Assembly: GCA_026195895.1 (NCBI GenBank)
Contig: JAPHRO010000003.1
Location: 1 to 54,028, forward strand
From: Gammaproteobacteria bacterium
GTDB lineage: Bacteria > Pseudomonadota > Gammaproteobacteria > SZUA-229
Direction of reading: 5' to 3'
DNA length: 54,028 nt
Shown here: positions 37,625-46,988 of the stretch, piece after piece
Numbering within the stretch: the first letter of the stretch is position 1
Layout of the letters: each line of letters starts with the position of its first letter
Notes under the pieces: model-generated
Database searches by the model: none
What the model was told of the DNA's origin: nothing
The model's input: the letters and a program-made list of their open reading frames with translations, nothing else
Program-made: the position numbers and the translations under genes

Positions 37625-38173
37625 ATGCCGAATGTTGACAAAGAAAATTTAATCTGGATAGACCTTGAAATGACCGGACTGGATCCGGCGAATGATGTCA
37701 TTATCGAAATTGCTACTATTGTTACTGACAAAAATCTCAATCTACTGGCAGAAGGCCCGATGCTGGCCATTCATCAGAGCGATGAATTACTCAATGGTAT
37801 GGATGAATGGTGCACTACGCAGCACGGTCAGTCGGGCCTTACCCAACGAGTGAAAGATAGCAGGATCACTGAGGCAGAGGCGGAGCGGCAGACTATCGAG
37901 TTTCTGCAACAATACGTGCCGGCCGGCGCTTCGCCCATGTGTGGTAACAGTATCTGTCAGGATCGCCGGTTCATGGTGAATTACATGCCCAAACTGGAAG
38001 AGTTTTTTCACTATCGTAACCTGGATGTCAGCACCATCAAGGAACTGGCGCAACGCTGGTCACCGGAAGTTTATGATGGCTTTAGCAAGGAATCATCCCA
38101 TCTGGCACTGGATGATATTAAGGATTCTATTGCCGAGCTGGTGTACTACCGCGAGCATGCGCTGAAGATCTGA
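37625..38173 (+). CDS. orn: Oligoribonuclease
   Basis: 182 residues. It is the 3'-5' exoribonuclease that clears 2-5 nt RNA fragments and pGpG, and so also ends c-di-GMP breakdown. The DEDDh exonuclease motifs are visible: [11 protein letters not shown] (Asp13, Glu15), [16 protein letters not shown], and the terminal [11 protein letters not shown] with the catalytic His/Asp. Length is normal. It is divergent from the M48 protease gene with about 100 bp between, and convergent with rhdA. Confidence 0.97.
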   Translation: MPNVDKENLIWIDLEMTGLDPANDVIIEIATIVTDKNLNLLAEGPMLAIHQSDELLNGMDEWCTTQHGQSGLTQRVKDSRITEAEAERQTIEFLQQYVPAGASPMCGNSICQDRRFMVNYMPKLEEFFHYRNLDVSTIKELAQRWSPEVYDGFSKESSHLALDDIKDSIAELVYYREHALKI

Positions 38174-38192
38174 TGCGGACTAAATGTTTAGC

Positions 38193-39008
38193 TTAAACCT
38201 CAATAGGCGTGTCGGCCCGATTGCCCCAGTCCGACCAGGAGCCCGGATAACCGCGAACCCGTTCATAGCCAAGATGTTTCAGCATGACATAAGACAGGGA
38301 CGAGCGGTGATGGGTCTGGCAGTAGACGACAATTTCCTTATCCGCTGTAAAACCCAGCGTATCCAGTTTGGCCTGCAGTTCATCATCGGCCAGTAAGCGA
38401 TAATTGCGTTTGGCATCCATGGCCTGCACCCAGTCGAAATGAATGGCGCCGGGTATATGGCCACCGCGTTCAGCAAAGCGTCTGCTGCCATCGTATTCTT
38501 CGGCGCTCCGTGCATCGAGCAGGGCTACATCAGTATCCTCAAGGTGCTTTAATATATAATCAGCATCGGCAATAACAGACGGATTAGTATAGTTTGCAGT
38601 GTAATCACTGGGTGCAGTGTTCACCGCTTCATTGCTCAGCGGGTATTCTTCCTTATACCAGCTAATCAGTCCGCCATTGAGCATAGCGGCTTTCATGTGT
38701 CCCAGTGCATGCAAGGTCCAGATCAGACGTCCGGCCTTGCCGCCCCCTTCATCGTCGTAAGCCACCACCTGGGTATCTGCCGTCAGCCCCAGTAGCGACA
38801 GTATTTTGCCAATCTGTTCCAGGTCGGGTAACAGTCCCATGGTGGGTTTGTTCATGGCCGTAAGATGGCCATAATCCAGAAACACGGCACCGGGAATATG
38901 GGCCTGTACATATTGCGTATGTTTACACAGATCGATAATCAGCAGCTGGTCATCGTCCAGGTGTTTTTGCAGAAAATCAGGTTCTATCAACAGGGGGAAG
39001 TCAGCCAT
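38193..39008 (-). CDS. rhdA: Thiosulfate sulfurtransferase (rhodanese) RhdA
   Basis: 271 residues with two rhodanese domains; the N-terminal one is inactive and the C-terminal one catalytic. The active-site loop is CQTHHRSS with Cys230, the same loop and number as in Azotobacter vinelandii RhdA, rather than the CRKGVT of bovine rhodanese or CGSGVT of mercaptopyruvate sulfurtransferase. It transfers sulfane sulfur, for example from thiosulfate to a thiol acceptor. Its start overlaps the nadB stop by one base, so the pair is translationally coupled. Confidence 0.92.
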   Translation of the reverse strand: MADFPLLIEPDFLQKHLDDDQLLIIDLCKHTQYVQAHIPGAVFLDYGHLTAMNKPTMGLLPDLEQIGKILSLLGLTADTQVVAYDDEGGGKAGRLIWTLHALGHMKAAMLNGGLISWYKEEYPLSNEAVNTAPSDYTANYTNPSVIADADYILKHLEDTDVALLDARSAEEYDGSRRFAERGGHIPGAIHFDWVQAMDAKRNYRLLADDELQAKLDTLGFTADKEIVVYCQTHHRSSLSYVMLKHLGYERVRGYPGSWSDWGNRADTPIEV

Positions 39009-40642
39009 TATTTACCTAAATTTATTTCGGGTGTTAAAACCGTATTTTCCGGCGGTTTCGTGGTATCTATTTCAGGGTAATCCAACGTGTAATGCAGGCC
39101 ACGGCTTTCCTTGCGTTGCATGGCACAGCGGATAATCAGATCAGCCACTACAGCAAGATTACGCAATTCAATCAAGTCATTGGTTATACGGAAATTGCCA
39201 TAATATTCATCGATTTCCGAGAGTAGTAAATCGACCCGGCTTTTGGCGCGTTTCAACCGGTTGTCGGTGCGAACTATGCCGACATAGTCCCACATGAAGC
39301 GACGTAATTCTTCCCAGTTATGGGATACCACGACTTCTTCATCAGAATTGGTGACCCGGCTTTCATCCCAGTTTTTGATGTCATCCCAGTCGTGGGGTTC
39401 TTTGAGCTGGCTAATAATATCTTTGGCGGCGGCTTGTGCGAATACCAGACATTCCAGTAGTGAATTGCTGGCCATACGGTTGGCGCCGTGTAAACCGGTG
39501 AAGGTGGTTTCACCGATGGCATAGAGCCGCTCGATATCGGTGCGGCCGTGGAGATCGACCATGACGCCGCCGCAGGTATAGTGAGCGGCGGGCACCACAG
39601 GAACCGGCTGTTTGGTGATGTCGATGCCGTATTCCAGGCATTTTGCATAAATCGTCGGAAAGTGAGAGCGAATAAACGCCGCGGATTTGTGGCTGATATC
39701 CAGATACAGGCATTCAACACCCAGACGCTTCATTTCATAGTCGATGGCACGGGCGACGATGTCACGGGGAGCCAGTTCACCTCTTGCATCGAAGCGATCC
39801 ATGAAGCGCTCACCATTGGGCAGTTTCAACAGGCCGCCCTCACCGCGCAGGGCTTCGGTAAGCAGGAAAGATTTTGCCTCGGGATGAAACAGGCAGGTCG
39901 GGTGGAACTGATTAAATTCCATATTGGCCACGCGACAGCCGGCACGCCAGGCCATGGCGATGCCATCACCGGTGGAGCCGTCCGGGTTGCTAGTATAAAG
40001 GTAAACCTTGCTGGCGCCGCCGGATGCCAGTATTACAAAGCGTGCCTGGAAGGTTTCCACCCGGTCTTTTTCTTTATTTAGTACATAGGCGCCAATACAA
40101 CGGTCGTGTCCCAGCCCCAGCTTGGTACCGGTGATTAAATCGACGGCGATGTGATTTTCGAAAACTTCGATATTGTCATAATGGGTCACGTGGTTATGTA
40201 GCGTGGTTTCCATGGCTTTGCCGGTAGCATCGGCTGCATGGATGACCCGTCGATGGCTGTGTCCGCCTTCACGCGTCAAATGGTAGGACTTGGTACCATT
40301 TTTATATTTGTCTGCGGTGAAGGGTACACCCAGATCCGCTAGCCACTGAATATTTTCCGGCCCGTGCTCAATGGTGAACCTGACCGCTTCTTCATCGCAT
40401 AAGTCGGCCCCTGCATTTAGCGTGTCCGCAATATGGGATTCAAAAGAGTCATCGGAGCGCAGCACTGCTGAAATACCGCCCTGGGCATAGTAGGTGCTGC
40501 CGGAATCTTCCGGTCCTTTGGCGATGACTGCGATTCTGGCATGGTGCGCCAGGCGCAAAGCCAGGCTTAATCCTGCCGCACCACCACCAATAATGAGAAC
40601 CTCGTGGCGAAATGATTGTCTATGTTTTGGATTTTTGGCCAT
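39008..40642 (-). CDS. nadB: L-aspartate oxidase
   Basis: 544 residues. This FAD enzyme oxidises aspartate to iminoaspartate in de novo NAD synthesis. The FAD loop is [18 protein letters not shown], followed by [13 protein letters not shown]. The substrate-site segments are GGSHRRVIH-like ([17 protein letters not shown]), [16 protein letters not shown] and [13 protein letters not shown]. Length is typical. It is divergent from rpoE, as in E. coli and Pseudomonas, and shares a one-base overlap with rhdA downstream. nadA and nadC are not in the window. Confidence 0.97.
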   Translation of the reverse strand: MAKNPKHRQSFRHEVLIIGGGAAGLSLALRLAHHARIAVIAKGPEDSGSTYYAQGGISAVLRSDDSFESHIADTLNAGADLCDEEAVRFTIEHGPENIQWLADLGVPFTADKYKNGTKSYHLTREGGHSHRRVIHAADATGKAMETTLHNHVTHYDNIEVFENHIAVDLITGTKLGLGHDRCIGAYVLNKEKDRVETFQARFVILASGGASKVYLYTSNPDGSTGDGIAMAWRAGCRVANMEFNQFHPTCLFHPEAKSFLLTEALRGEGGLLKLPNGERFMDRFDARGELAPRDIVARAIDYEMKRLGVECLYLDISHKSAAFIRSHFPTIYAKCLEYGIDITKQPVPVVPAAHYTCGGVMVDLHGRTDIERLYAIGETTFTGLHGANRMASNSLLECLVFAQAAAKDIISQLKEPHDWDDIKNWDESRVTNSDEEVVVSHNWEELRRFMWDYVGIVRTDNRLKRAKSRVDLLLSEIDEYYGNFRITNDLIELRNLAVVADLIIRCAMQRKESRGLHYTLDYPEIDTTKPPENTVLTPEINLGK

Positions 40643-40760
40643 TTATTGTTTTTCAGACATCGGATATTGAAGGAGTTTGTCTTTATGTCAGTATGTGAAT
40701 CAGGTATGGTTCTGTCTTTCGGCACTAATATTACACCAAGTCGTGTAACTAAGCCTAAAC

Positions 40761-40788
40761 GAACTAATGCAGACCATCCGGGTCTCAA
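40761..40788 (+). promoter_or_regulatory. SigmaE-type autoregulatory promoter of rpoE
   Basis: GAACTA (40761-40766), a 16-base spacer, then TCTCAA (40783-40788). It fits the ECF SigmaE/AlgU pattern GAACTT-N16-TCTGA with one mismatch in the -35 and a partial -10. A transcript would begin near 40794, about 20 bases before the ATG at 40814. Confidence 0.6.
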
Positions 40789-40813
40789 ACAACAGGTAAA
40801 GGAAGTGGCCCGC

Positions 40814-41398
40814 ATGGGCGAGCGAGAAATTGATCAGGCGCTGGTAGAGCGGGTACAGGCTGGAGACAAACGGGCATTTGATCTGCTGGTATTGAAATAT
40901 CAGCAGCGCATATTCAATTTAGTTGCCCGTTTTTTGCGTAATGGAGATGATGTGCAGGACGTCGCGCAGGAAGCCTTTATAAAAGCCTATAGAGCGATAA
41001 AGAATTTTCGTGGCGATAGTGCTTTTTATACCTGGCTGTATCGCATTGCTATTAATACTGCAAAAAACCATCTTGTATCATCCTCTCGTAAAGTGACCAA
41101 CTCTGCCGTCGATGCGCAGGATGCTGAGCAATACGATAGTGGTGACTGGTTGCGAGAATATGCCACCCCTGAAAAAGAATTGCTGGCTAGTGAAATTAAA
41201 CAGGTAATCCATACTACTATTAGTGAATTACCCGATGATTTAAAGGAAGCGATAACCTTACGCGAAATGGAAGGTCTCAGTTATGAGGATATTGCCGCAG
41301 TTATGGATTGCCCCATCGGTACGGTGCGTTCAAGAATATTTCGCGCCCGTGAAGCTATAGATAACGAACTCAGGCCTTTGCTTGATCATGCCTCCTGA
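40814..41398 (+). CDS. rpoE: Envelope-stress sigma factor RpoE (AlgU)
   Basis: 194 residues from the ATG at 40814, with GGAAG eight bases upstream and the family start (MGEREIDQALVERVQAGDKRAFDLLV). An in-frame ATG at 40685 with AGGAG at 40671-40675 would add 43 residues; the SigmaE-like promoter lies inside that extension, which favours the short form. Region 2 (QRIFNLVARFLRNGDDVQDVAQEAFIKAYRA and the FRGDSAFYTWLYRIA segment) and region 4 (TLREMEGLSYEDIAAVMDCPIGTVRSRIFRARE) are intact. It directs RNA polymerase to envelope-repair genes and is held by RseA. Confidence 0.95.
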   Translation: MGEREIDQALVERVQAGDKRAFDLLVLKYQQRIFNLVARFLRNGDDVQDVAQEAFIKAYRAIKNFRGDSAFYTWLYRIAINTAKNHLVSSSRKVTNSAVDAQDAEQYDSGDWLREYATPEKELLASEIKQVIHTTISELPDDLKEAITLREMEGLSYEDIAAVMDCPIGTVRSRIFRAREAIDNELRPLLDHAS

Positions 41399-41409
41399 AG
41401 TATATATGT

Positions 41410-42027
41410 GTGAGTAAACCTATGACTCAAAGAGACGAACAAATATCAGCCCTGCTGGATGATGCACTAAGTGCTGAAGAGCTCAATGCCTTTATGCAGG
41501 ATCTTAAGCGGGATCATCTGGAAGATGCTGAGCGTATTCAGCGTTATCAACTGGCCCGTGATGCGATGCGCGGTGAGTTGAGTAACACCTCGTTTATGGA
41601 TGTTTCTGCTGCGGTTCACCGTGCCATTGAGCAGGAGCCTGAACTGGATATGTCAGCGGTTAAAATATCGGCGAAAAAATCATTCGATTTTTCAGCCTGG
41701 CTACGCCCGATAACCGGGATGGCCGTTGCGGCATCGGTGGCCGTTGTGACGGTGGTGGCTTTCAGAACGGTACAAACCGAAGTTGTCGAAACACCGGCAC
41801 CGGCTGTTGCGCAGGTGCAGCAGCGAACAATAGCGCCAGTAAATCCAGTTATTGCGCAGCAGGTGCGTGTGGCATCCACCATTAATGTTGCACAGGACTC
41901 ACCAGCAAACCGTCAGCAACTGAATGATTATATGGTGAAACATTCAGGTGCAGCAGATCAATCGGCCCTGCAGGGTATGATGCCCTATGTGCGAATAGTG
42001 AGTTTCGAATCCCAAAGCAAAAAATGA
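41410..42027 (+). CDS. rseA: Anti-sigma-E factor RseA (MucA)
   Basis: 205 residues from the GTG at 41410; the ATG at 41422 is an alternative. The N-terminal RseA domain (MTQRDEQISALLDDALSAEEL..., about residues 5-75) binds RpoE in the cytoplasm. One membrane span lies near 100-117 (ITGMAVAASVAVVTVVAF). The C-terminal periplasmic part, rich in Gln, Ala and Val, interacts with RseB and is cut during stress. It overlaps the rseB start by four bases (ATGA). Confidence 0.92.
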   Translation: MSKPMTQRDEQISALLDDALSAEELNAFMQDLKRDHLEDAERIQRYQLARDAMRGELSNTSFMDVSAAVHRAIEQEPELDMSAVKISAKKSFDFSAWLRPITGMAVAASVAVVTVVAFRTVQTEVVETPAPAVAQVQQRTIAPVNPVIAQQVRVASTINVAQDSPANRQQLNDYMVKHSGAADQSALQGMMPYVRIVSFESQSKK

Positions 42028-42977
42028 TGCGTTTAGTTCAGTTTGTCAGTGTAGTTTTATTTTCAACCATGAGCTTCGGCATTCATGCCGATGAACTGGA
42101 TATATGGCTCGATAAAATGATGCATGCCATGAAAATGAATAACTATGAAGGCACGCTGGTGCTTCGGCAGGCTGATACTTTACAGACATTGTATGTGCAG
42201 CACGGCATGGATGAGCGGGGCATGTGGGAAAGCCTGGAATCCTTGAATGGCGAAGCACGCCAGGTTATTCGTCAGAATGGCAGGGTAACGACCATATTCC
42301 CGGGGCGTGAACTGGTTATTGTCAGCGAAAGCTCAGCCGTTTCATCCCTGCATCCATCCTTGCCAAAAAATCGAGAAGTGTTGAAAAAACTGTATCGAAT
42401 GAAACTGGGTGGTGAAGACCGCGTAGCCAGAAAGCAGGCACAGATTCTGGAGCTAATACCCAAAGATCAATATCGCTATGGTTTTAAATACTGGCTGGAA
42501 AAAGACACCGGCCTGTTATTAAAATGTGATTTACTGGATGAGCAGGGCAAGATTGTTGAACAGTTGATGTTTAGCGATCTAAGACTGCTGGATAAATCAC
42601 CTGGTGTACAGTCGTTGCCAGAACAAATGAAACAGTATCGAGTTGTCGATATGGATGCAGGAAATCAGCAACAGACATCCAGTATCTGGAAGGTGCAGAA
42701 ACTACCGACTGGATTTATGCTGACCAGGAGTACGACTAAACCGGCCAGGCATAATAAAGGTATTGTGCATCATCTGGTGTATAGCGACGGTATTGCGTCG
42801 GTGTCTGTTTTTGTCGAGAAGCATCAATCCGATGAGCAGTCTTTAGTTGGTGAATCCAGCATGGGTGCGGTGAATGTCTACAGCCTGCATCAAAATAGTG
42901 ATCATATTACGGCGATAGGTGAAGTACCGTTAGATACGGTGCGCATGATTGCACAATCTGTTGAACGAGTGGAGTAA
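42024..42977 (+). CDS. rseB: Sigma-E regulatory protein RseB (MucB)
   Basis: 317 residues. The signal peptide (LVQFVSVVLFSTMSFGIHA-DE) sends it to the periplasm, where it shields RseA from proteolysis and senses misplaced lipids or lipopolysaccharide. The N-terminal LolA-like fold starts with LDIWLDKMMHAMKMNNYEGTLVLRQ, and the C-terminal domain has GFMLTRS and VHHLVYSDGIASVSVFVE. Length is typical. The rseC start follows the stop immediately. Confidence 0.93.
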   Translation: MMRLVQFVSVVLFSTMSFGIHADELDIWLDKMMHAMKMNNYEGTLVLRQADTLQTLYVQHGMDERGMWESLESLNGEARQVIRQNGRVTTIFPGRELVIVSESSAVSSLHPSLPKNREVLKKLYRMKLGGEDRVARKQAQILELIPKDQYRYGFKYWLEKDTGLLLKCDLLDEQGKIVEQLMFSDLRLLDKSPGVQSLPEQMKQYRVVDMDAGNQQQTSSIWKVQKLPTGFMLTRSTTKPARHNKGIVHHLVYSDGIASVSVFVEKHQSDEQSLVGESSMGAVNVYSLHQNSDHITAIGEVPLDTVRMIAQSVERVE

Positions 42978-43460
42978 ATGATTGAAGAACACGCCACGGT
43001 GGTTGCCGTCGAAGGTGATACCGTTCTGGTACAGACAGAGCGCCGTTCGGCGTGTCAGAGCTGTTCAGTAAAATCGGGTTGTGGGACATCGGTTCTGGCG
43101 AAGGTTGTCGGAACACGTAGCACCCAGCTTAGCCTGGACAATATCCTGCAGGCTAAGCTGGGTGATGAAGTCATTCTGGGTATGAACGAAAATGCCATGG
43201 TCAGGGGCTCATTTCTGGTTTATACATTGCCATTGTTGATGCTGCTGGTATTTGCCCTGTTAGGCGAATACTGGGCGGCGACACAGAATATGAATACCGA
43301 ACTGGTGTCAATAATTGCTGGTTCCCTCGGTTTTATTATTTCTCTTTTTATTACTCGTTACAGCATTAATCAGACACGTTTAAAATATCAAATCCAGCCC
43401 CATATGGTGCGTATAGTTCATTCTGTATCGAGCAGGCATGATACTATGTTAGCGCCCTGA
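42978..43460 (+). CDS. rseC: Sigma-E factor positive regulator RseC
   Basis: 160 residues. It starts directly after the rseB stop. RseC/MucC proteins are inner-membrane and carry an N-terminal cysteine cluster: here RRSACQSCSVKSGCG (Cys26, Cys29, Cys35). Two membrane spans lie near 75-95 and 102-125. The cysteine cluster may bind an iron-sulfur centre, as reported for RnfB-related relatives. A perfect 16-bp inverted repeat lies inside the gene at 43121-43164. Confidence 0.93.
   Translation: MIEEHATVVAVEGDTVLVQTERRSACQSCSVKSGCGTSVLAKVVGTRSTQLSLDNILQAKLGDEVILGMNENAMVRGSFLVYTLPLLMLLVFALLGEYWAATQNMNTELVSIIAGSLGFIISLFITRYSINQTRLKYQIQPHMVRIVHSVSSRHDTMLAP
43121..43164 (+). repeat. Perfect 16-bp inverted repeat inside rseC
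   Basis: Arms CACCCAGCTTAGCCTG (43121-43136) and CAGGCTAAGCTGGGTG (43149-43164) are fully complementary with a 12-base loop. In RNA this would be a long stable stem inside the coding sequence, with no U-tract after it, so it is not an ordinary terminator. Confidence 0.85.
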
Positions 43461-43514
43461 CTAATCTCTCCCTCGTAAAATTTAGTACTGGTTATCAAGT
43501 TTTTGGAGCACCGA

Positions 43515-44909
43515 ATGCCTAAGGTTTTTTTTACTCGTTTTGCTACGTTATTTTTACTGATTTTATCGTTTGATTTGCTGGCCAGAGAGTTGCCGAATTT
43601 TGTTGATCTGGTTGAACAAAATAGCCCGGCAGTAGTGAATATCAGTACTACGCAAAAGGTGGCCGCCCATCCCTGGGGCGGCATGGATATCCCTGAACAC
43701 ACGCCCTTTGGTGAGTTTTTCAAACATTTTTTTGGTGAAGAAGGGGGCATGCAGCCGCCATTGGAAGATGCAACCTCTTTGGGATCCGGGTTTATTCTGT
43801 CAGCAGACGGTTATGTGATTACCAATCATCATGTCATCGAAGATGCCGAAGAAATTCTGGTGCGGTTAAGTGATAAGCGCGAGTTAAAAGCTAAAGTTAT
43901 TGGCAGTGACAAGTATACCGATATTGCTCTGCTCAAGCTGGATGCCGATGATTTACCCGTGGTTAAAATTGGCAATTCCGACAAAATTAAGGTGGGTGAA
44001 TGGGTGCTGGCCATCGGTTCGCCTTTTGGCTTCGATCATTCGGTCACCGCAGGTATCGTCAGTGCCAAAGGACGCAGCCTGCCAAAGGCTAATTATGTGC
44101 CTTTCATTCAGACAGATGTGGCCATTAATCCGGGCAATTCAGGTGGGCCGCTATTTAATCTCAATGGTGAGGTGATTGGTATCAATTCCCAGATTTATAG
44201 CCGCACCGGTGGTTTTATGGGGCTGTCGTTTGCAATTCCCGTAAAAGTTGCCATGGATGTGGTGGAGCAGATTAAGCATAAAGGCAAGGTGTCGCGCGGC
44301 TGGCTGGGTGTGTATATCCAGGAGATTACCCTGGAACTGGCGCAGTCATTCGGCCTGGAAAAACCTGTAGGCGCTCTGGTATCACAGGTCATTGCAGGTA
44401 GTCCTGCCGAGAAGTATGGCATCAAGGCAGGGGATGTCATCCTGTCGTTCAATGGTCATACGATTATGGATTCGGCCAGTTTGCCGCCACTGGTGGGGCG
44501 TGTGCCGGTAGGCTCGAAGGCTAAAGTGGATCTATTCAGGGATGGCAAACAGAAAACCATTAATGTGGTCATCGAGCAATTGCCGGAAGATGATACACCG
44601 GTAATTTCATCACGCCCGGAAATGTCGAGCAATCGGCTGGGTATAGAAGTGAGTGATCTGGATCAGCAGGAAATATCGGAGCTGGGCAAAGGGGTTCGCA
44701 TCGAGCGAGTGGCCCCTGGCAGTGTCGGCTACGACGCAGGCCTGAAAAAAGATGACATAATTTTACAGATGAATCGTGAAAATATAAAAAATACGGCAGA
44801 TTTTCGTAAAAAAGTTGCCAAACTCCCCACAGGCCGTATGATTCCGGTTCTGGTTCACCGACAGGGTTCAGATCAGTTCATAGGGCTAAAAATCCCGTCT
44901 GATAAATGA
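43515..44909 (+). CDS. mucD: Periplasmic serine protease MucD/DegP (S1C)
   Basis: 464 residues from the ATG at 43515, with GGAG six bases upstream. A signal peptide precedes LPNFVDLVEQ. The trypsin-like catalytic triad is His106 (NHHVIED), Asp136 (DIALLKLD) and Ser209 (NPGNSGGPLFNL). Two PDZ domains follow (about 255-350 and 370-460). It degrades or refolds misfolded envelope proteins and in Pseudomonas negatively controls the sigma-E response. It lies downstream of rseC as in the algU-mucABCD order. The stop overlaps the next gene (ATGA). Confidence 0.95.
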   Translation: MPKVFFTRFATLFLLILSFDLLARELPNFVDLVEQNSPAVVNISTTQKVAAHPWGGMDIPEHTPFGEFFKHFFGEEGGMQPPLEDATSLGSGFILSADGYVITNHHVIEDAEEILVRLSDKRELKAKVIGSDKYTDIALLKLDADDLPVVKIGNSDKIKVGEWVLAIGSPFGFDHSVTAGIVSAKGRSLPKANYVPFIQTDVAINPGNSGGPLFNLNGEVIGINSQIYSRTGGFMGLSFAIPVKVAMDVVEQIKHKGKVSRGWLGVYIQEITLELAQSFGLEKPVGALVSQVIAGSPAEKYGIKAGDVILSFNGHTIMDSASLPPLVGRVPVGSKAKVDLFRDGKQKTINVVIEQLPEDDTPVISSRPEMSSNRLGIEVSDLDQQEISELGKGVRIERVAPGSVGYDAGLKKDDIILQMNRENIKNTADFRKKVAKLPTGRMIPVLVHRQGSDQFIGLKIPSDK

Positions 44910-45145
44910 CCCGATTTAGTGTCTACATTCGCCATGGCTGTCACCTGTGTGACGACCTGTTAGGCCAATTGCAGCAGCTACAGGGTGAATATCATTTTGA
45001 TTTCCAGACTATCGATGTAGATTCCAGTCCTGAACTGGCACAACAATACGGCACGCTAGTGCCGGTTGTCATGTCTGGGGACAGAGAAATTTGTCATTAT
45101 TTTTTAGATCAGGCCGGCTTAATACGGGCTTTAAGCGATACATAG
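44906..45145 (+). CDS. Glutaredoxin-family small protein
   Basis: 79 residues with an N-terminal redox motif CHLC (RHGCHLCDDLL) and the thioredoxin-fold continuation FDFQTIDVDSSPEL, GTLVPVV. It belongs to the glutaredoxin/DUF836-like group of minimal thioredoxin folds. It overlaps mucD by four bases and lies four bases before lepA, so it is translated within this operon. Substrate is unknown. Confidence 0.85.
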   Translation: MTRFSVYIRHGCHLCDDLLGQLQQLQGEYHFDFQTIDVDSSPELAQQYGTLVPVVMSGDREICHYFLDQAGLIRALSDT

Positions 45146-45148
45146 TAC

Positions 45149-46942
45149 ATGCAGAATATTCGAAATTTTTCCATCATTGCCCATATTGATCATGGCAAAT
45201 CCACCCTGGCGGACCGATTTATTCAAACCTGTGGCGGTTTGTCTGAGCGCGAAATGGAAGCACAGGTATTAGATTCCATGGATCTGGAAAGAGAACGTGG
45301 CATTACTATCAAAGCACAGTGTGTATCGCTGGACTACAAAGCCAAAGATGGTCAGATCTACCAGCTTAATTTTATTGATACCCCGGGCCATGTGGATTTT
45401 TCCTACGAAGTTTCCCGTTCGCTGGAGGCCTGTGAAGGCGCCCTGCTGGTGGTTGATGCCTCGCAGGGTGTGGAAGCCCAAAGTGTGGCCAATTGCTATA
45501 CTGCCATCGATTTAGGGCTGGAAGTGGTACCGGTGCTGAATAAAATCGACCTGCCGGCAGCAGATCCAGATCGAGTGGCGCAGGAAATCGAAGACATTAT
45601 CGGTATCGAAGCCACCAATGCCTGTCAGGTGAGCGCCAAATCCGGTATTGGTATTGATGAACTGCTGGAAGATATTGTGGCAAGAATTCCAGCGCCAGAA
45701 GGTGATCCCGCGGCCCCGTTGCAGGCGTTGATCGTTGACTCCTGGTTTGACCCCTATGTCGGGGTGATTATCCTGGTACGCATCAAGCAGGGGAAAATCC
45801 GCAAAGGTAATAAAATGCAGATCATGTCAACAGGTCGGACCTATGGCGTGGATTTTGTCGGCGTATTCACGCCCAAGCGTACTGACAAGCCGGAGCTGTC
45901 TGCGGGCCAGGTGGGCTATATTATTGCCGGTATTAAAGAGATTGATTCAGCCAAGGTCGGAGACACCATTACTCTGGCCGATAATCCTGCTGTCGAGCCA
46001 CTTCCCGGTTTCAAAGAAGTACAGCCGCGTGTTTTTGCCGGCATGTTCCCGGTGGAAGCCGATGACTATGACAGTTTTCGTGAGGCCCTGGATAAGCTCA
46101 CGCTGAATGATTCGGCATTGAAGTACGAACCGGAAACATCATCGGCCCTGGGCTTTGGGTTTCGCATTGGTTTTCTGGGTATGCTGCACATGGAAATTGT
46201 GCAGGAACGCCTGGAAAGAGAATACGATCTGAATCTGATTACCACGGCCCCCACGGTGGTTTATCAGGTGGCAACTACCAAAGGTGAAGTGATCCAGATT
46301 CACAACCCCGCTGATTTGCCCGAAGTGAATTATATCGAAGAAATTCGCGAACCGATTATCCGGGCCAATATCCTGGTGCCACAGGATTATATCGGCAATG
46401 TGATTAGCCTGTGTGTCGAAAAACGTGGTGTGCAAACGAATATGCAGTATATGGGAACTCAGGTGTCCCTGAGTTATGACATGCCTATGTCTGAAGTGGT
46501 GCTAGACTTCTTCGATAGGCTAAAATCAGTAAGTCGAGGTTATGCATCCTTCGATTATGAGTTTAAATGCTTCCAGGCCGCATCGCTGGTTAAAGTTGAT
46601 ATTCTCATTAATAGCGAAAAAGTTGATGCGCTGGCAGTAATAACTCACACCGATCAGTCACAAAGACGGGGGCGTGAAGTGGCTGAAAAAATGCGTGAAC
46701 TAATTCCTCGGCAGATGTTTGATATTGCAATTCAGGCGGCGATTGGTCGGCATATAATTGCGCGAACCACGGTGAAAGCCCTGCGTAAAAATGTGACAGC
46801 AAAATGTTATGGTGGTGACGTTAGTCGTAAGAAAAAATTACTGGAAAAACAGAAAGCCGGTAAAAAACGCATGAAGCAGTTTGGTAAAGTAGAAATTCCG
46901 CAGGATGCATTCCTGGCGGTTTTAAAAGTTGATAGTGATTAA
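45149..46942 (+). CDS. lepA: Elongation factor 4 (LepA)
   Basis: 597 residues. It is a ribosome-bound translational GTPase. G1 is [15 protein letters not shown]2 RGITIKAQ, G3 DTPGHVDF, G4 NKIDLPAAD. The EF-G-like domains III and V follow, and the LepA-specific C-terminal domain ends in [21 protein letters not shown]. Domain order and length are standard. It is the first gene of the lepA-lepB-rnc-era-recO group and follows the glutaredoxin gene closely. Confidence 0.98.
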   Translation: MQNIRNFSIIAHIDHGKSTLADRFIQTCGGLSEREMEAQVLDSMDLERERGITIKAQCVSLDYKAKDGQIYQLNFIDTPGHVDFSYEVSRSLEACEGALLVVDASQGVEAQSVANCYTAIDLGLEVVPVLNKIDLPAADPDRVAQEIEDIIGIEATNACQVSAKSGIGIDELLEDIVARIPAPEGDPAAPLQALIVDSWFDPYVGVIILVRIKQGKIRKGNKMQIMSTGRTYGVDFVGVFTPKRTDKPELSAGQVGYIIAGIKEIDSAKVGDTITLADNPAVEPLPGFKEVQPRVFAGMFPVEADDYDSFREALDKLTLNDSALKYEPETSSALGFGFRIGFLGMLHMEIVQERLEREYDLNLITTAPTVVYQVATTKGEVIQIHNPADLPEVNYIEEIREPIIRANILVPQDYIGNVISLCVEKRGVQTNMQYMGTQVSLSYDMPMSEVVLDFFDRLKSVSRGYASFDYEFKCFQAASLVKVDILINSEKVDALAVITHTDQSQRRGREVAEKMRELIPRQMFDIAIQAAIGRHIIARTTVKALRKNVTAKCYGGDVSRKKKLLEKQKAGKKRMKQFGKVEIPQDAFLAVLKVDSD

Positions 46943-46988
46943 AAAACGATGGTGACGTTTTCTCGACAGATATTTATGAGAATTGAAT

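Noticed and set aside
40685..40813. Annotating RpoE from the ATG at 40685
   Set aside because: The family start and a good ribosome site support 40814, and a SigmaE-type promoter lies between the two; kept as a finding.
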